Shown here: positions 15,957 to 24,395 of the stretch, piece by piece | Numbering within the stretch: the stretch's first letter is position 1 | Layout: every line of letters begins with the position of its first letter | DNA from: Hirschia sp. | GTDB taxonomy: Bacteria > Pseudomonadota > Alphaproteobacteria > Caulobacterales > Hyphomonadaceae | DNA: 36,148 nt | Assembly (NCBI GenBank): GCA_002709235.1 | Contig: PAQI01000038.1 | Coordinates: forward strand, 1-36,148 | Direction of reading: 5' to 3' | Program-made: the position numbers and the translations under genes | The notes under the pieces: generated by a model | What the model was told of the DNA's origin: nothing | Database searches by the model: none | Seen by the model: the letters and a program-made list of their open reading frames with translations, nothing else

Positions 15957-17825
15957 CTACTGACAAGCGAGACACTCTTCATAGTCTGTAGGCTCCTGGA
16001 TGATCATCCCATCTTTTTCCACTGTTTCCGAACCTGCGAACGCAGCTCTCTGCACCGATTTGGAGCGACAGTAATATAGGGATTTAAGGCCTTTCTCCCA
16101 TGCTTGCCAGTGAAGCATATGAAGGTCCCACTTATCCGTATTCGACGACAGGAAGAGGTTCACTGATTGCGATTGACAGATATATGGTGTCCGATCAGCC
16201 GCAAGCTCGATAACCCATCGCTGGTCGATTTCAAAAGCTGTTCGGAAGACCATTTTTTCATCTTCACTCAGGAAATCCAGCCCCTGGACCGAGCCCTCCG
16301 CTTCCAGAATCTGCGCCCAGATGCCGGGAGTGTTTTTACCTTTTTCCTCGAGCAGGCGCTCCAGATGCGGATTCTTGACACTGAAAGAACCCGACAACGT
16401 CTTGTGAGTGTAGACATTGGCCGGGATCGGCTCGATACCAGCTGACGTTCCTCCACAAATGATCGAGATCGATGCAGTCGGTGCGATCGCAAGCTTGTGA
16501 GAAAACCTCGCCATCACACCACAATCAGCGGCATCCGGACAAGCGCCACGTTCCTTGGCCAGCTTGACCGATGCGGCATCAGCACCACGACGAATATGCT
16601 TGAACATGGTGTTGTTCCAAGCTTTCGCCACACCCGATTCCAAGGCTACATTCTGACTTTGAAGGAACGAGTGAAGCCCCATAAGCCCCAAACCTACTGA
16701 GCGCTCCCGTTTAGCCGCGTAAACCGCACGCGCCATCTCTTCCGGTGCTCGCGTGATGAAATCCTCAAGGACATTGTCAAGAAAACGGAATACGTCTTCC
16801 AGGAACCGCTCATCGGATTTCCATTCCAAGAACTTCTCGGCATTCAGCGATGACAGACAACAGACCGCAGTGCGGTCATTCCCAAGATGGTCGGCCCCTG
16901 TCGGCAACATGATTTCAGAGCAGAGATTGGATTGCTTGACGGTCAACCCCAGCTGACGCTGATGCGCTGGCATGGCATTGTTCACGGTGTCCGAGAAAAT
17001 CAGGTAGGGCTCGCCAGTCTGGATACGCAGCTCCAGAATTTTCTGCCAAAGCTTGCGGGCATTGATCGATTTTACAACCTTGCCAGTCTTCGGACTCTTG
17101 AGTTCGAAATCGGCGTCATCCTTCACGGCCTCCATGAAAGCATCGGTGATATTGATGCCGTGGTGGAGATTAAGTGATTTACGGTTGAAGTCACCTGATG
17201 CCTTGCGGATTTCGAGAAACTCTTCGATTTCCGGGTGATGAATGTCGAGATAACACGCAGCCGAACCACGACGCAAAGAGCCTTGAGATATCGCTAGCGT
17301 GAGTGAGTCCATTACCCTGATAAAGGGAATGATACCTGACGTCTGACCATTTTGTCCGACTTTTTCGCCAATGGACCGGACATTGCCCCAATAAGTCCCG
17401 ATACCACCGCCATTGGATGCCAACCAGACATTTTCTGTCCAGGTCGACACAATACCGTCAAGCGAATCAGACACATCATTGAGAAAGCATGAGATCGGCA
17501 ATCCGCGATCCGCCCCGCCATTCGACAATACAGGTGTAGCGGGCATGAACCAGAGACGCGACATGTAATCGTAAAGACGTTGGGCATGATCAGCATCATC
17601 CGAGTAGACCTCGGATACGCGGGCAAACATGTCCTGATAGCTTTCGCCGGGCAGGAGATAGCGGTCTGTCAGCGTCTTCTTGCCAAACTCGGTTAGCAGA
17701 GAGTCGCGACTGTGGTCGACTTCAACTCGACGCACCACACTAAGCTCAGCGCTCGTGTTGCGCGGCTTACCACGGTGAGAATTGACAGTTTCAGCTTTAG
17801 AAACAGCGAGGTTTTCTGCAGACAT
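15957..17825 (-). CDS. nrdA: Class I ribonucleotide reductase large subunit, short form
   Basis: The catalytic alpha subunit reducing ribonucleoside diphosphates to deoxy forms, working with a NrdB radical subunit not present here. From the ATG at 17825 it has 622 residues; a GTG at 17840 is possible, but GGAG sits well before the ATG. Key residues are the reactive-site Cys in LPISCFLND, the N-L-C-S-E active-site motif in QSNLCSEIMLP, the partner Cys in TAVCCLSSLN, the radical-path Tyr pair in KSLYYCRS, and the C-terminal thiol pair in EECLACQ. E. coli NrdA is about 760 residues and starts with an ATP-cone. Here the N-terminus is much shorter and no ATP-cone motif is seen, so overall dATP inhibition is probably absent. 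Tandem NrdR boxes lie 50-96 bp upstream. Confidence 0.93.
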   Translation of the reverse strand: MSAENLAVSKAETVNSHRGKPRNTSAELSVVRRVEVDHSRDSLLTEFGKKTLTDRYLLPGESYQDMFARVSEVYSDDADHAQRLYDYMSRLWFMPATPVLSNGGADRGLPISCFLNDVSDSLDGIVSTWTENVWLASNGGGIGTYWGNVRSIGEKVGQNGQTSGIIPFIRVMDSLTLAISQGSLRRGSAACYLDIHHPEIEEFLEIRKASGDFNRKSLNLHHGINITDAFMEAVKDDADFELKSPKTGKVVKSINARKLWQKILELRIQTGEPYLIFSDTVNNAMPAHQRQLGLTVKQSNLCSEIMLPTGADHLGNDRTAVCCLSSLNAEKFLEWKSDERFLEDVFRFLDNVLEDFITRAPEEMARAVYAAKRERSVGLGLMGLHSFLQSQNVALESGVAKAWNNTMFKHIRRGADAASVKLAKERGACPDAADCGVMARFSHKLAIAPTASISIICGGTSAGIEPIPANVYTHKTLSGSFSVKNPHLERLLEEKGKNTPGIWAQILEAEGSVQGLDFLSEDEKMVFRTAFEIDQRWVIELAADRTPYICQSQSVNLFLSSNTDKWDLHMLHWQAWEKGLKSLYYCRSKSVQRAAFAGSETVEKDGMIIQEPTDYEECLACQ

Positions 17826-17874
17826 TCGACCCTGCTCCACACGGACATTAAAAAATCAGAAAGATCACTAGAAA

Positions 17875-17890
17875 CCATTCATATGGTGTC
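17875..17890 (-). promoter_or_regulatory. NrdR box 1 upstream of nrdA
   Basis: ACCATTCATATGGTGT matches the NrdR consensus ACACTATATATAGTGT at 11 of 16 positions and keeps the GGTGT arm. Its start lies exactly 31 bp from that of box 2, the three-turn spacing typical of paired NrdR sites, and 50 bp from the nrdA start. Confidence 0.7.
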
Positions 17891-17899
17891 AGCAACCAG

Positions 17900-18144
17900 C
17901 TCCATACCCAAGATATAGTGGCCTCAGGGTTAACAAGAAATCAATAGCGGACTCGCCTGAGGCGCGTGTTTTCGGTGAATAACTCAGTAGGCAGACGAGA
18001 TGAAAATGCAGCCAACCAGCCAGATCCCCCATGGATGTTGAGAGTCAGAAGACAGACAGTAAACTGATCCGACAGCAGGTGAAAATTTTCTCCCCGCAAC
18101 GGCACCCATAGAACGGTTCTCTCCATACCCCACTAGATATAGTG
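17900..18144. repeat. Imperfect direct repeat around two NrdR-like boxes
   Basis: CTCCATACCC followed by AAGATATAGTG (17900-17920) recurs as CTCCATACCC followed by CACTAGATATAGTG (18121-18144). The copies differ by a 3-bp indel and one or two substitutions. The repeat extends beyond the binding site itself, which suggests duplication of a promoter segment rather than chance similarity. Confidence 0.65.
17906..17921 (-). promoter_or_regulatory. NrdR box 2 upstream of nrdA
   Basis: On the minus strand the sequence is CCACTATATCTTGGGT, with the conserved CACTATAT half intact and a degenerate second arm. Paired with box 1 at 31-bp spacing, it predicts repression of nrdA by the ATP/dATP-sensing regulator NrdR, whose gene is not in this window. 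Confidence 0.75.
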
Positions 18145-18145
18145 A
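18130..18145 (-). promoter_or_regulatory. Third, isolated NrdR-like box
   Basis: CCACTAGATATAGTGA is nearly palindromic (CACTA-GA-TATAGTG) and fits the NrdR consensus better than the two promoter-proximal boxes. I find no partner 31 bp away on either side. It lies 224 bp upstream of box 2 and shares flanking bases with it. Confidence 0.55.
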
Positions 18146-18263
18146 TGCCAACCCATTTGTTAACGGTTCAGCGACTTAAATTAACGTATATAGCCACAAT
18201 CACATGGATGAGGTCTGTTGAGTCGAATCGACAAGTCGCATTCATCGATTCGGCCGTCACGTC

Positions 18264-18764
18264 TTACTTGCCAAAGACAAGAGCGCAGATGGCTTCGAGA
18301 CCATGCCTGTCCACTTTGTCAAAGGCAGCATGAGCCTCACTATCTATATCCAACACTGCTTTGAGAGCCCCTGCCTCATCAAAAACCGGAACCACGATTT
18401 CCGAATTTGTTCGACTGTCGCAGGCAATGTGTCCGGGAAACTCATGCACATCTTCCACGAGCACTGTTTCTTGAGCCTTCGCTGCAACTCCGCAAACGCC
18501 TTTGCCGAACGGAATGCGAAGACACCCCAATGTTCCCTGATATGGCCCCACAACCAATTCATCCGGCTTGTCCGGGTCCACCAGATAAAATCCCGTCCAG
18601 AAAAAGCGAGGGGTGAATGCCTGATGCAGCATGCAAGCAACACTTGCAAACCGTGCAATCTGGAATGTTTCGTCAGATATGACCGATTTTATCTCGGCAT
18701 ACACCTCTTCGTATCGGCCTTCTTTATAAGCTGAACTGCCGGTGATCTGGTCTGTATAGGTCAA
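18264..18764 (-). CDS. msrC: Free methionine-(R)-sulfoxide reductase (GAF domain)
   Basis: A cytoplasmic GAF-fold enzyme reducing free methionine-R-sulfoxide with electrons from thioredoxin or a similar donor. The three family cysteines are present: Cys81 and Cys91 in TLGCLRIPFGKGVCGVAA and Cys115 in GHIACDSRTNSEIVVPV. The 166-residue length is normal. The start is a TTG at 18764: no ATG lies in frame upstream, the TTG gives the usual short leader before the GAF domain, and GGACGAG precedes it. It lies upstream of nrdA on the same strand but is separated from it by about 440 bp with NrdR boxes, so it is probably a separate transcript. Confidence 0.93.
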   Translation of the reverse strand: MTYTDQITGSSAYKEGRYEEVYAEIKSVISDETFQIARFASVACMLHQAFTPRFFWTGFYLVDPDKPDELVVGPYQGTLGCLRIPFGKGVCGVAAKAQETVLVEDVHEFPGHIACDSRTNSEIVVPVFDEAGALKAVLDIDSEAHAAFDKVDRHGLEAICALVFGK

Positions 18765-18935
18765 GACTCGTCCGTTCTCTCTGCCTGTCCGCGAAACGCT
18801 ATCACGTACAATGGGCTCCCTGTTTCCGTCTTCACAGGACCAACGTCAATTCGTTCAATGTTCAACGAGAGTTAACCTTAACCGTGTCAGAAACTCAGCA
18901 TACCATACACGCACATATATATAGAGAGAGATGAC

Positions 18936-19442
18936 ATGCGCAATTTCGGCCTTTCCACAATTGTACTGATAGCCATCGCTGCTGTGCCCGGCACATCATA
19001 CGCTCAATATATATATGACGCGGAACCGTCGCTTTCTGTGCCAACACCACAAGAAGAGCTCGCCGAAACACCGCGGACGGAACTCTATTCGGTGGCTATC
19101 AATGACCAACGTGCCAAACAGCACAATGCGCGCAAAGCCGTTTCGGGTTTATCGGAGCACATAGTGCAAGCGAACACTCTCTCATCGCTTAGATCCCTGC
19201 CCCCCACATCCAATGGTTATTATGTCAAAGCCGGTGCGTTCCAGTCATTTGAAAATGCCCAACAGCTTCATGCTGACCTGTTCGCTATCGGCTCTGCACA
19301 GATTACACATCGCCAGGCGAACGGCCGTGATTACTACGGCGTCTATCTGGGGCCATGGAAAACAGAAGCGGAAGCCATGAGCGCTTTCGGTCTTGCGCTT
19401 GATGCAGGAATGCAAGATGGCAAGATCATTGCCCCTCACTGA
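18936..19442 (+). CDS. Secreted SPOR-domain protein
   Basis: A 168-residue protein with a clear signal peptide (residues 1-23, ending SYA before QYIYD), a linker of about 70 residues without obvious fold, and a C-terminal SPOR domain (about 93-166; NGYYVKAGAFQSFENAQQL and YYGVYLGPWKTEAEAMS). SPOR domains bind denuded glycan strands of septal peptidoglycan, so a periplasmic, division-site location is expected. Unlike FtsN-type proteins, it has no cytoplasmic or transmembrane anchor beyond the signal peptide. AGAGAGAG lies a few bases before the ATG. The radical SAM gene begins 68-80 bp downstream on the same strand. Confidence 0.9.
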   Translation: MRNFGLSTIVLIAIAAVPGTSYAQYIYDAEPSLSVPTPQEELAETPRTELYSVAINDQRAKQHNARKAVSGLSEHIVQANTLSSLRSLPPTSNGYYVKAGAFQSFENAQQLHADLFAIGSAQITHRQANGRDYYGVYLGPWKTEAEAMSAFGLALDAGMQDGKIIAPH

Positions 19443-19522
19443 CAAGCCATCTGCTCCTCATCTGAACTATACCGATGATCTGGCAGCACTGACGCAATAG
19501 TGATTTCCTATTGAAGCCTCAA

Positions 19523-20485
19523 ATGATCACATATCGCGACATGGATGGATCAATCAAACAGCGCCAGAAATTCAGCGACCCGACCTTCACCGCCAAGGGC
19601 GAACGCCGAGCAAGTGTCGACTACAGGGGCACAAAGACCCTCTGGTTCAATACCGGTACGCTTTGCAACATCGAGTGTGCACATTGCTATATTGAAAGCT
19701 CGCCCACCAATGACAGGCTTGAATATCTGTCGATCAATGATGTCACCCCCTATCTCGACGAAGTTGAGATTGCTGGTGAAACCGGTATTGAAATCGGCTT
19801 CACGGGCGGTGAACCATTCATGGCACCTGACATTCTTCCCATATTGTCTGCAACGCTAGACAGAGGCCACCATGTGCTGGTGCTGACCAATGCCATGAAG
19901 CCCATGATGCGCAAACGCATTCAGGCCGGATTGAAAGCTCTGAACAAACAGTTCCCGGATCGCCTTGTTCTTCGGGTAAGCCTCGACCACTACACAGCCA
20001 AAAATCATGATTTGGAACGTGGATCCGGTTCGTTTCAGGAAACACTGTATGGCCTGAAATGGCTTGAAGAGAATGCTTTTCAGTACACGATTGCCGGTCG
20101 CACTGTCTGGAATGAGCAGGAAATGGACGCCCGCGCCGGCTATGTGGAGATGTGTCAACGAGAGAAGCTTTCTCTTGATAGTATGGATCCGGTTCAACTC
20201 GTGTTGTTTCCCGAGATGACACCCGATGCAGATCCACCAGAGATCACCACGGATTGTTGGACTATACTGAATAAAGATCCATCCGAGATTATGTGTGCTT
20301 CGCAGAGAATGGTCATCAAACGCAGAGGCGCAGCATCAGCAAGCGTGACTGCCTGCACGCTTTTGCCATATGATCCTGAATTTGAATTGGGCAATACACT
20401 GTTGCAATCGCGTCGCTCAGTGGCATTGAACAATGTCTTTTGCGCGACATTCTGCGTTCTTGGAGGCGGCAGCTGCTCTGGTTGA
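19523..20485 (+). CDS. Radical SAM protein with SPASM-like Cys-rich C-terminus
   Basis: A 4Fe-4S radical SAM enzyme of unknown substrate. Using the frame from a TTG at 19511 (324 residues) for numbering, the SAM cluster cysteines are Cys52, Cys56 and Cys59 in LCNIECAHCYIES, followed by the SAM-contact GGE in GFTGGEPFMAP. The C-terminal part adds Cys249, Cys262, Cys282, Cys311, Cys315 and Cys322. The order (a Cys in SVTACTLLPYD, then a LGN segment, then C-x3-C-x6-C) resembles a SPASM/twitch auxiliary-cluster domain, found in peptide- and protein-modifying enzymes. The ATG at 19523 (320 residues) is an equally good start. It follows the SPOR gene, with a weak GCCCC/GGGGC hairpin after the stop (20502-20517). 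No RiPP precursor is obvious next to it. Confidence 0.9.
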   Translation: MITYRDMDGSIKQRQKFSDPTFTAKGERRASVDYRGTKTLWFNTGTLCNIECAHCYIESSPTNDRLEYLSINDVTPYLDEVEIAGETGIEIGFTGGEPFMAPDILPILSATLDRGHHVLVLTNAMKPMMRKRIQAGLKALNKQFPDRLVLRVSLDHYTAKNHDLERGSGSFQETLYGLKWLEENAFQYTIAGRTVWNEQEMDARAGYVEMCQREKLSLDSMDPVQLVLFPEMTPDADPPEITTDCWTILNKDPSEIMCASQRMVIKRRGAASASVTACTLLPYDPEFELGNTLLQSRRSVALNNVFCATFCVLGGGSCSG

Positions 20486-20942
20486 TGCAGCTTGCGTCGT
20501 AGCCCCTGATTCGGGGCAGCCACCATTCAAGTCATTTGATTTCAATAAATTTTATAGACGGCTTCTCTCTTACTGAACGAAATTGCAGCGCACCGCCTGC
20601 AATACGGGCAAGCACTGTGTTGTAGATCAGCAACGCTGCCCAATTTTCGACATTTTTATTCAACAAACGTCGAACATCCTTTTTGACCAAAGCCATCGTT
20701 CAAACAGCTGAATTTAGATGACATTTTAGTTATTGATTGTCTTACCGAGACCTTTTCAAACCACTTGTGAGCATCTGATCTAGTCGCCAGTCGGCCGCTT
20801 GTGTTTCAAAAATGTGTCGATACTCTAGCCTCAGTCGGCTGGAGGATTTTCTTTCAGTTACGGCTTTTCTCAAACGAGACCTTCCTAATCGTGGCATTGT
20901 AGGGGCCAAATCGGTCGGGAAGATTTTTTGCAGGGGTAAAAT
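20486..20942. other. Long intergenic region before the large TonB receptor
   Basis: About 457 bp. The first part holds a GCCCC-TGATTC-GGGGC hairpin (20502-20517) and a possible 54-codon gene on the minus strand (20532-20696). The right part, about 20700-20942, is the leader of the receptor gene; AGGGG lies 7 bases before its ATG. No operator or riboswitch is recognised. Confidence 0.5.
20532..20696 (-). CDS. Possible small protein, 54 aa
   Basis: An ATG-started frame on the minus strand encodes a basic peptide opening MALVKKDVRRLLNKNVENWA and ending SIKFIEIK, with a hydrophobic middle (ALLIYNTVLARIAGGAL). The composition looks more protein-like than most random frames, but the start has no good ribosome site and I recognise no family. 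It could also be a decayed gene fragment. It lies convergent to the radical SAM gene, whose stop is 46 bp away. Confidence 0.25.
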   Translation of the reverse strand: MALVKKDVRRLLNKNVENWAALLIYNTVLARIAGGALQFRSVREKPSIKFIEIK

Positions 20943-23900
20943 ATGTCTCTCAACTCAAGTTCTGTACTGAGCAAGCACATGAAGCTGCTTATGGGTTCAG
21001 CTGCACTCGCATTCTGTCTTGCGGGACCCGTTTATGCTCAAGAAGACTCTACCGATAGCGCGACTGAGATCGAAACGACATCAGACGAAGCTGAAACAAT
21101 TGCAACCCCCGAATCTGACGAGGACGCAGCCGTCCAGGACAAGATTGTTGTCACCGGTTCGCGTATCAAACGTGACACATTCACGTCTGTTTCCCCGGTC
21201 CAGATCATCAACACGAATTTCTCACGCGAGATTGGTCTGGTAGACCCTGCAGACATTCTGCAAGATTCAACGGCTGCTTCCGGTCAGCAAATTGACGATT
21301 CATTCCAGGGATTTGTGCTCGACAACGGTCCAGGATCATCGACTGTTTCGCTGCGTGGTCTGGGTGCAGGCCGAACTCTGGCAATGATCAATGGACGTCG
21401 TCTTGCCCCCATAGGTGTTGAAGGCGCACCTGCTGATCCATCCATCAACCTGATCCCGTCTTCATTCATTGATTCATATGAAATTCTGCTGGACGGTGCA
21501 TCATCGATCTACGGTTCCGACGCCGTTGCTGGTGTTGCAAACGCTATCCTACGTACGGATTATGACGGTTTCGAAGCTGGCTTGAACAGCAATTTAAGCC
21601 AGGATGGCGGTGGTGAATTCCTGAACGCCTACGGGTCTTGGGGTAAGCAGTTTGACAAGGGATTTCTCGCAGTCGCCGTAGATTACGAGAAGCAGTTCCG
21701 AATGAAACTGTCTGACCGTCCTTGGTCATCTGAATGTGCACGCCTGGCAGAAGTCACAGAAAGCGGTGAAATCCGTACTGAAGATCTTTCGGCAGAACTA
21801 GACTATCCAGGCATGGGCGTTTCGTCCTGTGAGTACTTCCCACTTGGTAGCCGGATTCAGATTTCTGGTCTTGACGTTGGTTCTGTTTACTACACTCCCG
21901 GTTTCACAAATACTGGTATCCCGAACTACTCTGAGAACGGCCTTTACGGCGTCATGTTTGATGGCAATTCGGACGGCCTCGCTGACTTCTCCTTCTTCGA
22001 CTACACATCTAATGGAACAGCAGCTGACCGTGATGCTGACATCATTGGTGAATCCGAAGCATTTTCTGCTCTGCTTCTGGGTGACTACGATATCGGCGTT
22101 CTAGGCAACGCAACGCTTTACACTGAAGCGATGTATCTGACCTCCAAATACGAATCCAAATCACCTCCAGGCCAGATTTTCGAATACGTCACCCCGACCA
22201 ACCCGTTTAACCCTTGTAACCCTGATGGCGTGAATGGTGTGGATTGTGGTGAAGCAATCACCAACTACCTGCTTGGCCCTGCAGGAAGCACAACCTACAA
22301 CAATTTCGTCAATTATTACGGGGCTGGACCAGAAGTTCTCGATGCTGTCTTCGGAACTACAATCGTACCCGGCGCAACGGGACCTCTCTCCACACGTGCA
22401 ATTACTCACATTCGTGGCGACCGTGACAATGTGCAATCGGATCTGAGCCAAGCGCGGTTTGTAGGTGGTATTCGTGGTGACCTCCCATTCCTGAATGCGG
22501 GTTCAATTGCTAACTGGACATATGACCTCTCGCTGACCTACTCCCGTTCAGAAGGTGAATCCAAGCGCGTAGGTATTCGTGATGACCGCCTGCAGGCATC
22601 TCTCAACACCTCTGCAATCGATCCTTCAACCGGTCAGGTTGTGTGTGGTGTAGATGCAGACTCCAACGGCGTTCCTGACGGCGTGCTTGCTGATGGTACG
22701 GCGTGCGTGCCCATCAACTTCTATGCGCCATCTGTGATCGGTTCACCTATTGGTGACTTCGCTACCCAAGCTGAACGAGATTACGTTTTCGGTGAACGCA
22801 CCTTCGAAACCGTCTACGAACAGACGATGGTTTCCGGTTACGCATCCGGTGATCTGTTCAAGATGCCTGGCGGTACAGCAGCTGGTGTTGTCGGTGTGGA
22901 ATGGCGTCGTGACAAACTCGACTCCGACCCGAACGATGTTGCCGAGCAAGGCCTGTTCTGGGGTTACTTCAAGGACCGTGGTGCCTTCGGTCAAAAGGAC
23001 ATCTTCGAGACCTATGTCGAAACCGAACTTCCACTTCTCGCAGATGTACCTGGCGCGACCGAGCTGACCCTTAACCTCTCCGGCCGTTACACGGACGAAG
23101 AGTATGCAGGTGATGCAACAACATACTCAGCCAAACTTGGCTGGCGTCCAGTCAATTCACTGCTGGTACGAGGCACATACGGTACATCGTTCCGTGCGCC
23201 TAATGTCCGTGAGCAATTCCTTGCTGGACAGTCAGGGTTTGCTACTCTTGCAGATCCATGTGCTGTACCGGAAGCTGCCTATAACCCCATCGATGGTTAT
23301 GACGCGTCGAATGACTCACGTGATCAGACCACACTCGACAACTGTGTCTCTGCAGGCGTTGACCCGACAACCTTTGGTAATGGTCAGATCACAGCCTATT
23401 CTGTCGAGGTTTTCCAGGTTGGTGCTGAAGCAAATCCGCTGGATCCAGAAGAATCCGAAAGCTACTCTTACGGCTTCGTGTTCGAGCAACCGTTTACAGA
23501 CGCTTTCAACATGTCCTTCGGGGTCACATACTACAATATCGAAGTCACCGATGCGATTGGGTCCCAATCGCCAGCGAGCGTGATCTATCAATGTTACGTG
23601 GCTCAGGAAAATTACCAGTCGCCATTCTGTGACAACATTACACGTGATGCTGACGGCTTCCTTGATGAAGTTGACTATGAATTCACGAACATCGCTTCGC
23701 AAACATCTTCAGGATACGACATCAACCTGTTCCTAGAAAAAGACTTCGTAGCAGGCGACCGTGATCTGACGGCATCTCTTGATGTTCGCGCGAACAAGCT
23801 CGAAGAAGTTTCCTACATCGAACAAGACGAAGAGCCTGAGTACTATGTAGGCGAATTCGGCTTTCCGGAATGGAACATCCAGGCGACCGCACGCTTCGAC

Positions 23901-24266
23901 TATGATGATGTGCGCTTCACCTGGAGAGCTGACTGGCAAGATGCGGTGGCTCAGGACGATGCATTCGTAGACCCATTCTCGAACGCAACACTGGGTGGTG
24001 CATTCACCTGCCTCGGACCTGATTATGGCGATGAAAACTGTCGCGAGATCGGCTATGCTGATTCCTACATGACGCACGACGCCTCCATTGCTTACAATGG
24101 TGAAAGCTGGCAGTTGGTATTCGGTGTTCGCAACGTCTTCGACGAGAAACCACCATTCGTATCTCCGAACGAAGTGTTCACGGTCAACGGTACCAACGCA
24201 CCTGCTGGTTACGGATATGACTTGTTTGGTCGTACGTTCTTCCTGAACCTCGCCAAGGAATTCTGA
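20943..24266 (+). CDS. Large TonB-dependent receptor (1107 aa), peptide-type
   Basis: An outer-membrane TonB-dependent transporter of unusual size. The signal peptide runs to about residue 32 (FCLAGPVYAQ), followed by an acidic linker rich in Glu, Asp, Ser and Thr (about 34-67) and a TonB-box-like KIVVTGSRIKRD. The plug includes VSLRGLGAGRTLAMINGRRL and ILLDGASSIYGSDAVAGVAN. The barrel has long inserted loops with paired cysteines and ends in FGRTFFLNLAKEF. The VTGSRI plug opening and great length are typical of receptors found in alpha- and gammaproteobacteria that feed on proteins. The secreted S9 peptidase gene follows after a terminator, which supports oligopeptide import as the function. 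The start ATG at 20943 has AGGGG 7 bases before it. Confidence 0.95.
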   Translation: MSLNSSSVLSKHMKLLMGSAALAFCLAGPVYAQEDSTDSATEIETTSDEAETIATPESDEDAAVQDKIVVTGSRIKRDTFTSVSPVQIINTNFSREIGLVDPADILQDSTAASGQQIDDSFQGFVLDNGPGSSTVSLRGLGAGRTLAMINGRRLAPIGVEGAPADPSINLIPSSFIDSYEILLDGASSIYGSDAVAGVANAILRTDYDGFEAGLNSNLSQDGGGEFLNAYGSWGKQFDKGFLAVAVDYEKQFRMKLSDRPWSSECARLAEVTESGEIRTEDLSAELDYPGMGVSSCEYFPLGSRIQISGLDVGSVYYTPGFTNTGIPNYSENGLYGVMFDGNSDGLADFSFFDYTSNGTAADRDADIIGESEAFSALLLGDYDIGVLGNATLYTEAMYLTSKYESKSPPGQIFEYVTPTNPFNPCNPDGVNGVDCGEAITNYLLGPAGSTTYNNFVNYYGAGPEVLDAVFGTTIVPGATGPLSTRAITHIRGDRDNVQSDLSQARFVGGIRGDLPFLNAGSIANWTYDLSLTYSRSEGESKRVGIRDDRLQASLNTSAIDPSTGQVVCGVDADSNGVPDGVLADGTACVPINFYAPSVIGSPIGDFATQAERDYVFGERTFETVYEQTMVSGYASGDLFKMPGGTAAGVVGVEWRRDKLDSDPNDVAEQGLFWGYFKDRGAFGQKDIFETYVETELPLLADVPGATELTLNLSGRYTDEEYAGDATTYSAKLGWRPVNSLLVRGTYGTSFRAPNVREQFLAGQSGFATLADPCAVPEAAYNPIDGYDASNDSRDQTTLDNCVSAGVDPTTFGNGQITAYSVEVFQVGAEANPLDPEESESYSYGFVFEQPFTDAFNMSFGVTYYNIEVTDAIGSQSPASVIYQCYVAQENYQSPFCDNITRDADGFLDEVDYEFTNIASQTSSGYDINLFLEKDFVAGDRDLTASLDVRANKLEEVSYIEQDEEPEYYVGEFGFPEWNIQATARFDYDDVRFTWRADWQDAVAQDDAFVDPFSNATLGGAFTCLGPDYGDENCREIGYADSYMTHDASIAYNGESWQLVFGVRNVFDEKPPFVSPNEVFTVNGTNAPAGYGYDLFGRTFFLNLAKEF

Positions 24267-24312
24267 TCGTCGCCTCAATCTTGCGACAGTTATCGCATTA
24301 ACTGCACGACAG

Positions 24313-24350
24313 GCGCCCGGCGGACTTGCATCGCCGGGCGCTTTATTATT
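24313..24350 (+). terminator. Rho-independent terminator after the large receptor gene
   Basis: GCGCCCGGCG (24313-24322) pairs perfectly with CGCCGGGCGC (24332-24341) around a 9-nt loop, then TTTATTATT. It lies 47 bp past the receptor stop, so the peptidase gene needs read-through or its own promoter in the 45 bp that remain. Confidence 0.9.
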
Positions 24351-24395
24351 AATTTCACGCCAGATCGTGGTCGATCAGACCCTCAGGAGACCTGT

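Larger units (their letters stand above)
17826..18263. promoter_or_regulatory. nrdA upstream region (about 440 bp, no supported gene)
   Basis: It holds the nrdA promoter with two NrdR-type boxes (17875 and 17906) and a third similar box at 18130, embedded in a repeated sequence. A 61-codon open frame on the minus strand (17941-18126) lies between the copies but has no recognisable protein features. GTTAAC motifs occur at 17929 and 18159. Confidence 0.6.

Noticed and set aside
17941-18126. A 61-codon minus-strand frame between the NrdR-like repeats
   Set aside because: Its ATG falls within the repeat's GGGTATGGAG and no ribosome site or recognisable protein feature is seen. Kept only as a possible transcript in the finding on the distal box.
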